Assembly: GCA_036381125.1 (NCBI GenBank)
Contig: DASVDK010000202.1
Coordinates: 1 to 13,050 of the forward strand
Source of the DNA: DASVDK01 sp036381125 [NCBI: Thermodesulfobacteriota bacterium]
GTDB lineage: Bacteria > DASVDK01
Reading direction: 5' to 3'
DNA: 13,050 nucleotides
The notes under the pieces are model-generated. The model was not told where the DNA came from and made no database searches. It saw only the letters and a list, made by a program, of their open reading frames with translations. Shown here one piece after another: positions 7,260 through 13,050 of this stretch; the first letter of the stretch is position 1; each line of letters begins with the position of its first letter. Position numbers and translations under genes: made by a program.

Positions 7260-7520
7260 ACCTCGCCCCTCCTCCTCGCGGCGTGGGGAGGGCTGCACTA
7301 CGGGTCGACGGCGGGGATGACGGCGGCGATGGCGCTCTGGGGCCGGTCGGTCGCGAGGCTCGGTGCCGAGAGGACCATGCCCTACGTGTACCTCGAGCCG
7401 GTCTCGGCGGTGCTGCTCGCGGCGCTCGTCCTGGGGGAGTCGCCCGGGTGGTCGGCCGCGGCGGGCGGCGTGCTCGCGCTGGCGGGCGTGTGGCTCACGG
7501 AGCGGACTCGATCCGCCTGA
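7260..7520 (+). pseudogene. C-terminal remnant of an EamA/DMT-family permease
   Basis: A frame open only from 7260 (in-frame TGA at 7257-7259) to the TGA at 7518-7520 encodes about 86 residues. From ATG 7317 it encodes 67: GMTAAMALWGRSVARLGAER, then YVYLEPVSAVLLAALVLGES, then a hydrophobic GVLALAGVWLTER. This is the closing part of an EamA (drug/metabolite transporter) domain: the W-x-R-x-V-x-R-L-G-A helix, the Y-L-x-P-V-x-x-V-L-x-A helix with the GE turn, and the last transmembrane helix. Full members have about 280-300 residues and ten helices; here only about three remain. No EamA-like sequence could be read upstream in any frame. The 3' end overlaps the convergent phosphatase remnant by 26 bases. 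It is very probably non-functional; an independently expressed small membrane protein cannot be excluded. Confidence 0.75.
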
Positions 7521-7850
7521 CCGCCTCGAACTCCCGCAGGATCTCCTCCCGCTCGGCCGAATCGAGGTTCGCGCCGGGCCGGCGCCTCAGCACCTCGTCC
7601 ACGGCGGCCCGATACGAGAGGCCCCGGTGGATCAGGTACGCGGCCAGCATGACGCCGGTGCGGCCGCCGCCGTACTGGCAGTGCACGGCCACGGCGCCGC
7701 CCCTGGACGCCTCGCCGTCGACGAAGGCGCAGAACGCCTCGAGCTGTGCGAGGGAGGGAGCGCCGAGAGGTCCTCGTCGAGCGGTGCGCGCCGGCCCGGC
7801 CTGGCCATGCCGCCGAGGCACCGTTCGATCACCCAGGAGAAGGAGTCCAT
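7495..7850 (-). pseudogene. Dual-specificity/tyrosine phosphatase gene with internal deletion and frameshift
   Basis: Two frames together resemble one gene. From ATG 7850 one frame reads MDSFSWVIERCLGGMARPG, then APLDEDLSAL (to about 7758), the usual N-terminus of a small dual-specificity phosphatase family. It then loses similarity, and the neighbouring frame continues APSLAQLEAFCAFVDGE, then AVHCQYGGGRTGVMLAAYLI, to the TGA at 7495-7497. The CX5R phosphatase loop is intact (Cys codon 7678-7680). The segment normally lying between these parts, some 40-60 residues with the core strands and the general-acid Asp loop, is missing. The second frame alone can start at 7881 or 7857, but this gives an Arg-rich N-terminus unrelated to the family. 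I therefore call it a decayed gene with a deletion junction near 7757-7765. A sequencing error could explain the shift but not the lost segment. Confidence 0.72.
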
Positions 7851-7873
7851 GCTCCATTCTACCCGCCGCCCGA

Positions 7874-7893
7874 GCCGTCACGCGCCGGACGGC
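7874..7893. repeat. Inverted repeat GCCGTC-N8-GACGGC
   Basis: A perfect 6-bp inverted repeat with an 8-base spacer lies between the phosphatase remnant and the aminotransferase promoter-like element. It could be an operator or a relic; nothing else supports a role. Confidence 0.35.
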
Positions 7894-7947
7894 ACGTTGC
7901 AGTCAGCCGCCTCCGTTGCGCCCCGCGGGCAGCTCTGCTCGTCCCGG

Positions 7948-7977
7948 TTGCCGCCGCTCGCCCGGGCGCGGTACAGT
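7948..7977 (+). promoter_or_regulatory. Sigma-70-like promoter for the aminotransferase
   Basis: TTGCCG (7948-7953) and TACAGT (7972-7977) are separated by 18 bases, each matching 4 of 6 consensus positions. Transcription would begin near 7984, giving a leader of about 30 bases that includes the ribosome binding site at 7997-8004. Inferred from sequence only. Confidence 0.5.
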
Positions 7978-8015
7978 CGTCGAAATCAGCGATTCCAGAG
8001 GAGGCGAGAGCCGCG

Positions 8016-9407
8016 ATGGCCGTCAGCACGCTCTATCCCCGGCCGGACGTGAAGGAACTCCTCGAGGCCGACCGGAAGCACCTGATCCACCCCCTGCTCC
8101 ATCCGGAGGACCACCGGGACCCCCTCATCTTCGTCAAGGGCGAGGGCGCGACCCTGATCGACGCCTCGGGGACGCGATACATCGACGGCCTCTCGTGCCT
8201 CTGGAACGTCAACATCGGGCATGGCCGCCGGGAGCTGGCCGACGCGGCCCACGCGCAGATGACCTCGCTCGAGTACGCGAGCTGCTACACCGGCTCGTCG
8301 AACGTCCCGGCCATCGAGCTCGCGGCGAAGATCGTCGAGCACGCCTACCCCTCCTCGGCCGCGGTCTTCTTCACGAGCGGCGGCGCGGAGTCCAACGAGA
8401 GCGCCCTCAAGACGGCCCGCTTCTACCACAAGGCGCGCGGCAACCCGAACAAGACGAAGTTCATCGCGCGCACGCTCGGCTACCACGGCATCACCTTCGG
8501 CGCCATGAGCGCGACCGGCCTGGCCGCCTACTGGAAGATGTTCGAGCCGCGCATGCCGGGCTTCTTCCACGCGCCGGCGCCCTACCCGTACCGCTACGAG
8601 GGGCACCCGCCCTTCGACCAGGTGGGCCGCCTCGCCGCCGAGGCGATCGAGAAGCTGATCCTCCAGGAGGGCCCCGAGACGGTCGCGGCGGTCATCGGCG
8701 AGCCGATCCAGGGGGCGGGCGGCGTCATCGTGCCGCCGGCCGACTACTGGCCGCGGGTGCGCGCGATCTGCGACAAGTACGACGTCCTCCTCATCGCCGA
8801 CGAGGTGATCACCGGCTTCTGCCGCACCGGCAAGTGGTTCGCCATGGGCCACTGGGGCGTCGAGCCGGACATCGTCTCCTTCGCGAAGGGGGTCACGTCG
8901 GGCTACTTCCCGCTCGGCGGCATCATCGTCAACAGGCGGATCCACGAGACGATGCTGAACGTGAAGTGGGAGGACCGGTGGATGCACGCCTACACGTACA
9001 GCGGGCACCCCACCGGCTGCGCCATCGGCCTCGCGAACCTGAAGATCATGGAGGACGAGCGCCTCGACGAGCGGGCGGCCAGGCTCGGCGCCCGGCTCCA
9101 CGAGGGGCTCGAGAGCCTGGCCAGCCTCGAATGGGTGGGCGACGTCCGGGGAGGCCTGGGGCTGCTCGCGGCGGTCGAGATCGTGAAGGACAAGGCGACG
9201 CGCGGCGACTTCCCGGCCGCCTGGAAGGTGGGCGACCACGTCAAGGCGCAGATGAAGGCGCGCGGGCTCGTCAGCCGCTCGGTGCGCGACGTCATCTGCT
9301 TCGCGCCGCCCCTCACGGCCACCGAGCAGGAGATCGACCGCATCGTCGAGATCATGCGCGAGGCCATCCCCGCCGGCGTCGAGGCCGCGAAGGCCGCCGC
9401 CCGCTAG
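8016..9407 (+). CDS. Class III PLP-dependent aminotransferase (omega-amino acid/diamine:pyruvate type)
   Basis: This is a 463-residue protein, full length for the family, starting at ATG 8016 with AGAGGAGG (7997-8004) upstream. The frame is open further upstream through non-family sequence, so this start is preferred. Family hallmarks: YIDGLSCLWNVNIGHG near the N-terminus; the phosphate-binding TSGGAESNESALKTAR (from Thr120); Tyr156-His-Gly, which stacks on the cofactor ring; Asp262 in IADEVITGFCRTG, which pairs with the pyridine nitrogen; the Schiff-base Lys291 in SFAKGVTSGY; and Thr327 in YTYSGHPTG, which reaches the partner subunit's cofactor phosphate. The enzyme should move an amino group from an omega-amine or omega-amino acid (beta-alanine, putrescine, GABA-like) to pyruvate or a similar keto acid, as a cytosolic dimer. 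The exact substrate cannot be read from sequence. No catabolic partner gene is adjacent and a strong hairpin follows, so it is probably transcribed alone. Confidence 0.93.
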   Translation: MAVSTLYPRPDVKELLEADRKHLIHPLLHPEDHRDPLIFVKGEGATLIDASGTRYIDGLSCLWNVNIGHGRRELADAAHAQMTSLEYASCYTGSSNVPAIELAAKIVEHAYPSSAAVFFTSGGAESNESALKTARFYHKARGNPNKTKFIARTLGYHGITFGAMSATGLAAYWKMFEPRMPGFFHAPAPYPYRYEGHPPFDQVGRLAAEAIEKLILQEGPETVAAVIGEPIQGAGGVIVPPADYWPRVRAICDKYDVLLIADEVITGFCRTGKWFAMGHWGVEPDIVSFAKGVTSGYFPLGGIIVNRRIHETMLNVKWEDRWMHAYTYSGHPTGCAIGLANLKIMEDERLDERAARLGARLHEGLESLASLEWVGDVRGGLGLLAAVEIVKDKATRGDFPAAWKVGDHVKAQMKARGLVSRSVRDVICFAPPLTATEQEIDRIVEIMREAIPAGVEAAKAAAR

Positions 9408-9438
9408 CTCCCCGACCGACCGTCGCGTCACTCCATCG

Positions 9439-9466
9439 GGCACCGCCGGCTCCGGCCGGCGGTGCC
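9439..9466 (+). terminator. 12-bp perfect stem with TCCG tetraloop after the aminotransferase
   Basis: GGCACCGCCGGC (9439-9450), loop TCCG, and the exact reverse complement GCCGGCGGTGCC (9455-9466) begin 31 bases after the aminotransferase stop. No T run follows, so it is either a non-canonical intrinsic terminator of a GC-rich genome or an mRNA 3'-end stabiliser. Confidence 0.6.
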
Positions 9467-9539
9467 TGGCCCGTGAATCCCCGCCAGCCAACGGCACCGC
9501 TCCTGCTTCCAGCGCTGCGGCAGCCTGGAGGTAGAGCGA

Positions 9540-10523
9540 ATGAACGCTCTCGTGACCGGAGCGAGCGGCTTCACCGGCAGTCACCTGACACGACACCTCG
9601 TTGCGACCGGATGGCACGTGCGCGCCCTCACGCGTCCCGGCGCCGACCTGCGCCCCCTTGCCGATCTCGGCGTCGAGCACGCCCGCCTCGACCTGGCCGA
9701 CGACCGGCCGGCCGACGACGTCATGGCCGGCATCGACGTCGTCTTCCACGTCGCGGCCCTCTACCGCACGGAGGGCGTGCCGAGGCGGCGGTTCTGGCAG
9801 GTGAACGTGGGGGGAACGCGCAAGCTCCTCGAGGCGGCCACGCGAGCCGGCGTGCGGCGCTTCGTCCACGTGAGCACCGTGGGGGTCCAGGGGCACATCC
9901 GGCGGCCGCCCGCCACCGAGGAGGCCCCGTTCGGCCCGGGCGACCACTACCAGGAGTCGAAGCGGGACGCCGAGGTCCTCGCCCGGGAGCACTTCGCCCG
10001 CACCGGACTGGCGGGCGTGGTGATCCGGCCGACGGCGATCTACGGGCCGGGCGACACGCGCCTCCTCAAGCTCTTCCGGCTGATCGACCGCGGCCGCTTC
10101 CTCATGCTCGGCCGCGGCGACCGCCTCTACCACATGGTCTACGTGGACGACCTGGTGAGCGGCCTCGCCCTCGCCGGCGTCCACCCCGGGGCGGCCGGAC
10201 AGGTCTTCACGATCGGCGGGGCGGAGTACGTCACGCTCAACGACCTCGTGCGCCGGATCAGCGCCGTCCTCGGCCGGCCGGTGCCCCGCATGCGGGTCCC
10301 CGTGGCGCCGGTGCGGGCGATGGGCCTCCTCTGCGAGGTCGCCTGCCGGCCCCTCCGGATCGATCCGCCGATCTACCGCCGCCGCGTCGACTTCTTCACG
10401 AAGGACCGCGCGTTCGACATCCGCAAGGCGAGACGCCTGCTCGGGTACGAGCCGAAGGTCTCGCTCGACGAGGGGCTCGCCCGCGCCGCCGCCTGGTACC
10501 GGGCCCGCGGATGGCTCCGCTGA
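9540..10523 (+). CDS. NAD(P)-dependent epimerase/dehydratase, extended SDR family
   Basis: This is a 327-residue protein starting at ATG 9540, with GGAGGT (9527-9532) 7 bases upstream. The N-terminal Rossmann motif is TGASGFTG (Gly7, Gly10, Gly13), the extended-SDR form. The second strand ends RALTR (Arg32), which often goes with NADP preference. The catalytic set is complete: Ser112-Thr113 in HVSTVGVQG, and Tyr137-x3-Lys141 in YQESK. RPTAIYGPGD and YHMVYVDDLVSGLALA are typical substrate-side segments. Relatives act on nucleotide sugars, sterols/3-beta-hydroxy compounds or flavonoid-like substrates; the N-terminal half also resembles hopanoid-associated HpnA-type epimerases. The substrate cannot be assigned, and no sugar or lipid biosynthesis gene is adjacent. 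It follows the aminotransferase hairpin and lies 63 bases before the S41 protease on the same strand. A membrane anchor is not evident, so it is probably cytosolic. Confidence 0.9.
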   Translation: MNALVTGASGFTGSHLTRHLVATGWHVRALTRPGADLRPLADLGVEHARLDLADDRPADDVMAGIDVVFHVAALYRTEGVPRRRFWQVNVGGTRKLLEAATRAGVRRFVHVSTVGVQGHIRRPPATEEAPFGPGDHYQESKRDAEVLAREHFARTGLAGVVIRPTAIYGPGDTRLLKLFRLIDRGRFLMLGRGDRLYHMVYVDDLVSGLALAGVHPGAAGQVFTIGGAEYVTLNDLVRRISAVLGRPVPRMRVPVAPVRAMGLLCEVACRPLRIDPPIYRRRVDFFTKDRAFDIRKARRLLGYEPKVSLDEGLARAAAWYRARGWLR

Positions 10524-10550
10524 CCGGACGGTCCGTGCCCGCGCGGCGGC

Positions 10551-10579
10551 TTGCCAAGGACGGCGCGCGCTGACAGACT
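10551..10579 (+). promoter_or_regulatory. Possible promoter placing the protease start at the mRNA 5' end
   Basis: TTGCCA (10551-10556) and CAGACT (10574-10579) have a 17-base spacer, and the predicted start of transcription falls on or next to the A of ATG 10587. No Shine-Dalgarno is present near that ATG. The -10 match is poor (3 of 6), so this is tentative. Confidence 0.3.
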
Positions 10580-10586
10580 GGCCGCG

Positions 10587-11828
10587 ATGCGCACGTCTCT
10601 CGTCCCCATCCTGCTCGCGGTCCTGCTCACGGCGTGGCCCCTGCCACAGCCCCCCGGGGGCGCGCACGCAGCCGCAGCCCCCGCCTCGGAGGCCAGCCCC
10701 TGGGCGGACGACTTCGACGCCGTCTGGCGAATCACCGGCGAGCGCTTCTTCGATCCCGACATGCGAGGGGTCGACTGGAACGCCGCGCGGGCGCGCTACG
10801 CGGAGCGCGCCGCGGCAGCGCCCGACCTCGCCACCTTCGCCGAGGTCGTCAACGAGATGCTCGGAGAGCTGAGGAGCTCGCACACCCGGCTCTACACCGA
10901 TCGCGACCCGGAGTACTACTTCCTGCGCGCGGTCTTCCGCGACGCCTTCCGCACGCCGCCGCCCGAGTGGGACGACGCCGGCCTGGTCACCGTGACGACG
11001 CCGCAGGGGACGTTCGTCCGCGACCTTCTCGACGGCGGCCCCGCGGCAAAGGCGGGGCTGCGAGTGGGCGACCGCCTGCTCGGCCACTTCCACCCGGTCG
11101 AGACGTTCGAGGGCCGCTCCGGCCGGCCGGTGACCCTTGCCGTCCAGTCGGAGCCGGGCGGCCCCTCGCGTCGCGTGGACGTCTTCCCGCGCCGCGTGGG
11201 CGCCCAGCGCGCCTATCTGGAGGCCACGCAGGCAAGCATCCGCCGCATCCCCCTGCCGGGCGGCCGGGGCGAGGCGGGATACATCCGCCTCTGGGCGCTC
11301 ACCCACCCGCGGTTCCTCCAGGTGCTCGAGGACGCGCTGGCCGGCTTCGACGGCACCGCCGGGCTCGTCCTCGACCTGCGCGGCGGCTTCGGCGGGCGGA
11401 GCGAGGACTACCTCGACCTCTTCATGCGCAGCGGCACCGGCCGGATCGAGACGGTGGACCGCCGCGGCCGGCGGCGGCCGTTCTTCGTGGGGTGGGACAG
11501 GCCGATCGTCGTGCTCGTCGACGGCGGGACGCGGAGCGCCAAGGAGCTCCTCGCCTGGTCGCTCGCCCGGGCGGGGCGCGCCCGGCTGGTCGGTACGCGC
11601 ACGGCGGGCGCCGTGCTCGCCTCTCGCGCCTTCCCGATCGGCCGGAACGCACTCCTTCTCGTGGCCGTCACCGACCTCCTCGCCGACGGCGTTCGGCTCG
11701 AGGGGCGCGGAATCGAGCCGCACGTGGTGGTCGAGGCCCCGCTCCCCTACCGCGGGGGCGCCGACCCGCAGCTCGATCGCGCGCTCGACGAGCTGGCGGC
11801 CATGGCGGCCCCGCGCGAGGGCGGCTAG
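10587..11828 (+). CDS. Secreted S41 peptidase with PDZ domain and tricorn-type catalytic tetrad
   Basis: This is a 413-residue protein from ATG 10587, chosen because it starts a signal peptide (residues 1 to about 28, MRTSLVPILLAVLL to GAHA); a start 12 codons upstream adds only charged residues. Layout: N-terminal helical bundle (FDAVWRITGERFFDPDMRG to about residue 100), PDZ-like region (about 132-205, DGGPAAKAGLRVGDRLL), then the S41 core with LVLDLRGGFGG. Residues Ser98-His99 (RSSHT), Ser317 (TRSAKE) and Glu372 (LEGRGIEP) match the Ser-His...Ser...Glu tetrad of tricorn-type S41 enzymes, and the spacing is close to tricorn's 745/746-965-1023 as I recall it. The Lys of CtpA-type enzymes (TFGKG) is absent; the matching stretch reads TAGAV. 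Tricorn's own propellers are missing. It should cleave peptides or proteins in the periplasm or outside the cell. It converges on a BsuPI-like inhibitor-fold lipoprotein. Confidence 0.9.
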   Translation: MRTSLVPILLAVLLTAWPLPQPPGGAHAAAAPASEASPWADDFDAVWRITGERFFDPDMRGVDWNAARARYAERAAAAPDLATFAEVVNEMLGELRSSHTRLYTDRDPEYYFLRAVFRDAFRTPPPEWDDAGLVTVTTPQGTFVRDLLDGGPAAKAGLRVGDRLLGHFHPVETFEGRSGRPVTLAVQSEPGGPSRRVDVFPRRVGAQRAYLEATQASIRRIPLPGGRGEAGYIRLWALTHPRFLQVLEDALAGFDGTAGLVLDLRGGFGGRSEDYLDLFMRSGTGRIETVDRRGRRRPFFVGWDRPIVVLVDGGTRSAKELLAWSLARAGRARLVGTRTAGAVLASRAFPIGRNALLLVAVTDLLADGVRLEGRGIEPHVVVEAPLPYRGGADPQLDRALDELAAMAAPREGG

Positions 11829-11895
11829 GGCGGATCCCGCGGGGCGAGGGGCGGGGCGGGTCGGCTCCTGCCCGTGGAGAACGAGCGGGGAAGGT

Positions 11896-12387
11896 CTAGG
11901 GCTCGAGCGTGATCTCGAGGGGTGGGCTCTCGAGCTGCCGCCCGCGCAGCGGGACGAGGCCGCGCGCGGCGTACCGGCCGGGCGGCACCGGCTGGCCGGC
12001 GGTGTCGGTGCCGCGCCAGGTCTCGCGGTGGACGAGCCGCTCGCCCGGGGGGACCTCGATCTCCTGGAGCGCCTGGGCGAAGACCGCTCCGGTCGCGGCC
12101 GACCACCGCCACACCTCGCGCCCCTCGCGGCTCACCGTGAAGTCGTAGCGCTGCGCGCTCGGGTGGACGAGCCGTACCGGCGTCTGGCCGCGGTTTTCCA
12201 CGAAGAGGACGAGCGTGACCGGCTCGCCCACGCGGAACGCCGTCCGGTTCGGCCCGGAGCCGCCCTCCACGCCGAGTCCCACGAGGAGGCGGTTCGTCGT
12301 TTCGGGGTCGGTCTCGGGAGTGGTGCCGCGGCCGGCGCAGCCCGCGGCGGCAAGGACGATGAGCAGGAGAGCGGCCGCACGTCGCAT
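11896..12387 (-). CDS. BsuPI-like (proteinase-inhibitor fold) lipoprotein
   Basis: This is a 163-residue protein from ATG 12387; an ATG five codons upstream (12402) is possible. The N-terminus is a lipoprotein signal with MRRAAALLLIVLAAAGC (Cys17). After a polar linker, residues about 48-150 match the BsuPI/intracellular proteinase inhibitor pattern: FRVGEPVTLVLFVENRGQTP, then PSAQRYDFTVSREGREVWRW, a loop with FAQALQEIEVPPGE, and TAGQPVPPGRYAARG near the end. This Ig-like fold was named from a Bacillus subtilis protease inhibitor, but most members are uncharacterised, so inhibition is not proven. It would be a lipid-anchored periplasmic protein. It converges on the S41 protease gene (67-base gap, no clear terminator) and follows the heme-oxygenase-like gene by 32 bases. 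No Shine-Dalgarno is visible; TATCCT (12398-12393) ends 5 bases before the ATG and may be a -10 element. Confidence 0.8.
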   Translation of the reverse strand: MRRAAALLLIVLAAAGCAGRGTTPETDPETTNRLLVGLGVEGGSGPNRTAFRVGEPVTLVLFVENRGQTPVRLVHPSAQRYDFTVSREGREVWRWSAATGAVFAQALQEIEVPPGERLVHRETWRGTDTAGQPVPPGRYAARGLVPLRGRQLESPPLEITLEP

Positions 12388-12392
12388 GCCCG

Positions 12393-12398
12393 AGGATA
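12393..12398 (-). promoter_or_regulatory. Possible -10 element (TATCCT) directly before the BsuPI-like start
   Basis: On the minus strand TATCCT matches the -10 consensus at 4 of 6 positions and ends 5 bases before ATG 12387, an arrangement seen in leaderless mRNAs. No good -35 box is seen, so confidence is low. Confidence 0.3.
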
Positions 12399-12419
12399 GC
12401 ATTCCGCCGCCCGGGGAGC

Positions 12420-12761
12420 CTACGCGCCCTTCCCTTCCGGCTCGAGGTCCGGCCGCTCGGAGTCGAGCAGGACCTCGTGCACCTCGAGGACGTTCGGCCG
12501 GGCGAACGCCTCCTTCGGCAGCGTGCCGGAGCGCGCGTGCCCCTTCGTGAAGGCGTCGGAGGCGACCCACGCCTCGAAGTCGGCCCGCGACCGCCAGGTC
12601 GTGAAGACGACGTACGGGTCCCCTTCCCGGGTCGGCCTGAGCAGGCGGTTCGACACGAAGCCGGGCATCCCGTCGACGAGCCGCGCGCGGTTGCGGAAGT
12701 TCTCCTCGAACCGCTCGGCGAACTGCGGGTTCACGTAGATCCGGTTGGCCACGGTGATCAC
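12420..12761 (-). CDS. Predicted IsdG-family heme-degrading monooxygenase (ABM fold)
   Basis: This is a 113-residue protein starting at GTG 12761, with AAGGAGG (complement of 12771-12777) 9 bases upstream. The size and the ITVANRIYV opening strand match the antibiotic-biosynthesis-monooxygenase (ABM) family. A longer frame to ATG 12893 would add a 44-residue Arg-rich leader foreign to the family. The three residues known to be essential in Staphylococcus IsdG (Asn7, Trp67, His77) line up with Asn6 (VANRI), Trp65 (FEAWVASDAF) and His75 (TKGHARS), with the same 10-residue Trp-His spacing. GMPGFVSNRLLRP matches the usual central strand. The enzyme would be a cytosolic dimer opening heme to release iron. 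No heme uptake or iron-regulated gene is adjacent in this window, and many ABM proteins act on other substrates. The C-terminal tail is charged (DLEPEGKGA). Confidence 0.82.
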   Translation of the reverse strand: MITVANRIYVNPQFAERFEENFRNRARLVDGMPGFVSNRLLRPTREGDPYVVFTTWRSRADFEAWVASDAFTKGHARSGTLPKEAFARPNVLEVHEVLLDSERPDLEPEGKGA

Positions 12762-12770
12762 GCGGTAGGC

Positions 12771-12777
12771 CCTCCTT
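12771..12777 (-). promoter_or_regulatory. Shine-Dalgarno AAGGAGG deciding the GTG start at 12761
   Basis: A near-perfect anti-16S match 9 bases before GTG 12761 supports the 113-residue form of the heme-oxygenase-like protein over the longer frame. Confidence 0.75.
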
Positions 12778-12889
12778 CCGTCTCGACACGCGAGAGCCTG
12801 GGCGCCGGCAACGCGCGTGCCGCGGTCCGGTCGCCCTGCCGGGGGACGATCCCGTTCGACGCGCGTTCGTCGCGCCCCGGCGCGGACGG

Positions 12890-13050
12890 TCATCGCGCCC
12901 GGGGGGCCGCCTCGGTCTGGCCGACCACGCGGCCGATCGGGACGACGAGCGGCGCCCCGGAGACGGGATCGACCAGGATCCGGCTCTCGACGCCGAAGGT
13001 CGTCCGGACCATCTCCACCGTCACGACCTGCCTGGCCGGCCCTTCGGCGA
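12890..13050 (-). CDS. C-terminal 52 codons of an unrecognised protein
   Basis: The frame enters from the right edge and ends at TGA 12892-12890. The visible residues include QVVTVEMVRTTFGVESRILV, then DPVSGAPLVVPIGRVVG, and a disordered tail QTEAAPRAR. The alternating hydrophobic pattern looks like real beta-rich protein, and the competing frames look like noise. I do not recognise the family. Its stop overlaps the ATG at 12893 (ATGA), but that ATG probably is not used (see the neighbouring gene), leaving a 128-base gap before the GTG start. Confidence 0.6.
   Translation of the reverse strand, partial: AEGPARQVVTVEMVRTTFGVESRILVDPVSGAPLVVPIGRVVGQTEAAPRAR

Noticed and set aside
6467-10573. 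1368-codon open frame on the plus strand
   Set aside because: It shadows the SH3b lipoprotein (opposite strand), then the aminotransferase and epimerase in a shifted frame. The translation is Arg/Pro/Gly-rich and unlike any protein family.
7986-11723. 1245-codon open frame on the minus strand opposite the aminotransferase, epimerase and protease
   Set aside because: It is antisense to three well-supported genes, is rich in Arg/Glu/Val/His with no domain, and crosses their boundaries and the hairpin at 9439-9466.
11829-11895. Terminator between the convergent protease and BsuPI-like genes
   Set aside because: Only weak 4-5 bp pairings are seen and no T run on either strand.
12806-12822. Inverted repeat CGGCA-N7-TGCCG upstream of the heme-oxygenase-like gene as an iron-responsive operator
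   Set aside because: The arms are only 5 bp in a GC-rich stretch and it does not resemble a Fur box.
12762-12893. Longer N-terminus for the heme-oxygenase-like protein from ATG 12893, whose ATGA overlaps the upstream stop
   Set aside because: The overlap looks like coupling, but the extra 44 residues are Arg-rich and foreign to the ABM family, and a strong Shine-Dalgarno stands before GTG 12761.

Overview
The window is very GC-rich bacterial chromosome (low 70s percent by eye), densely coded, with several GTG starts. Signal peptides, lipoproteins and TolB-type and PQQ-type beta-propellers point to a Gram-negative-type envelope. A high-GC environmental lineage such as Methylomirabilota/Rokubacteria or a deltaproteobacterium/myxobacterium would fit, but nothing here fixes the taxon. 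No tRNA, rRNA, CRISPR array, insertion sequence or prophage gene was seen.

Region 1 (positions 6960 down to 1, minus strand) is one operon of six exported, apparently non-enzymatic proteins: an SH3b lipoprotein, a PQQ-type beta-propeller, a small carboxypeptidase-regulatory-like lipoprotein, an 809-residue mosaic lipoprotein (regulatory-like folds, a CsgG/FlgT-like core, a PEGA domain, TPRs), a TolB-type propeller and a TPR protein running off the left edge. Three of the five junctions are 4-base GTGA/ATGA overlaps and one is a 1-base gap. The only real gap (4723-4809) holds two hairpins. The content suggests a periplasmic or outer-membrane scaffold; its function is unknown.

Region 2 (about 6961-8015) is decayed DNA: a strong GC hairpin, the C-terminal end of an EamA/DMT permease without its front, and a convergent dual-specificity-phosphatase gene that has lost its middle and its frame. 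A promoter-like pair then precedes the next gene.

Region 3 (8016-11828, plus strand) holds a class III PLP aminotransferase followed by a strong hairpin, an extended-SDR epimerase/dehydratase, and a secreted S41 protease with a tricorn-type Ser-His...Ser...Glu tetrad.

Region 4 (11896-13050, minus strand) converges on the protease: a BsuPI-like (proteinase-inhibitor fold) lipoprotein, an IsdG/ABM-type predicted heme oxygenase with the Asn-Trp-His triad intact, and the last 52 codons of an unrecognised gene.

The most interesting items are the six-gene envelope operon with its mosaic lipoprotein, the protease next to an inhibitor-like lipoprotein, the IsdG-type enzyme, and the traceable decay of the phosphatase.
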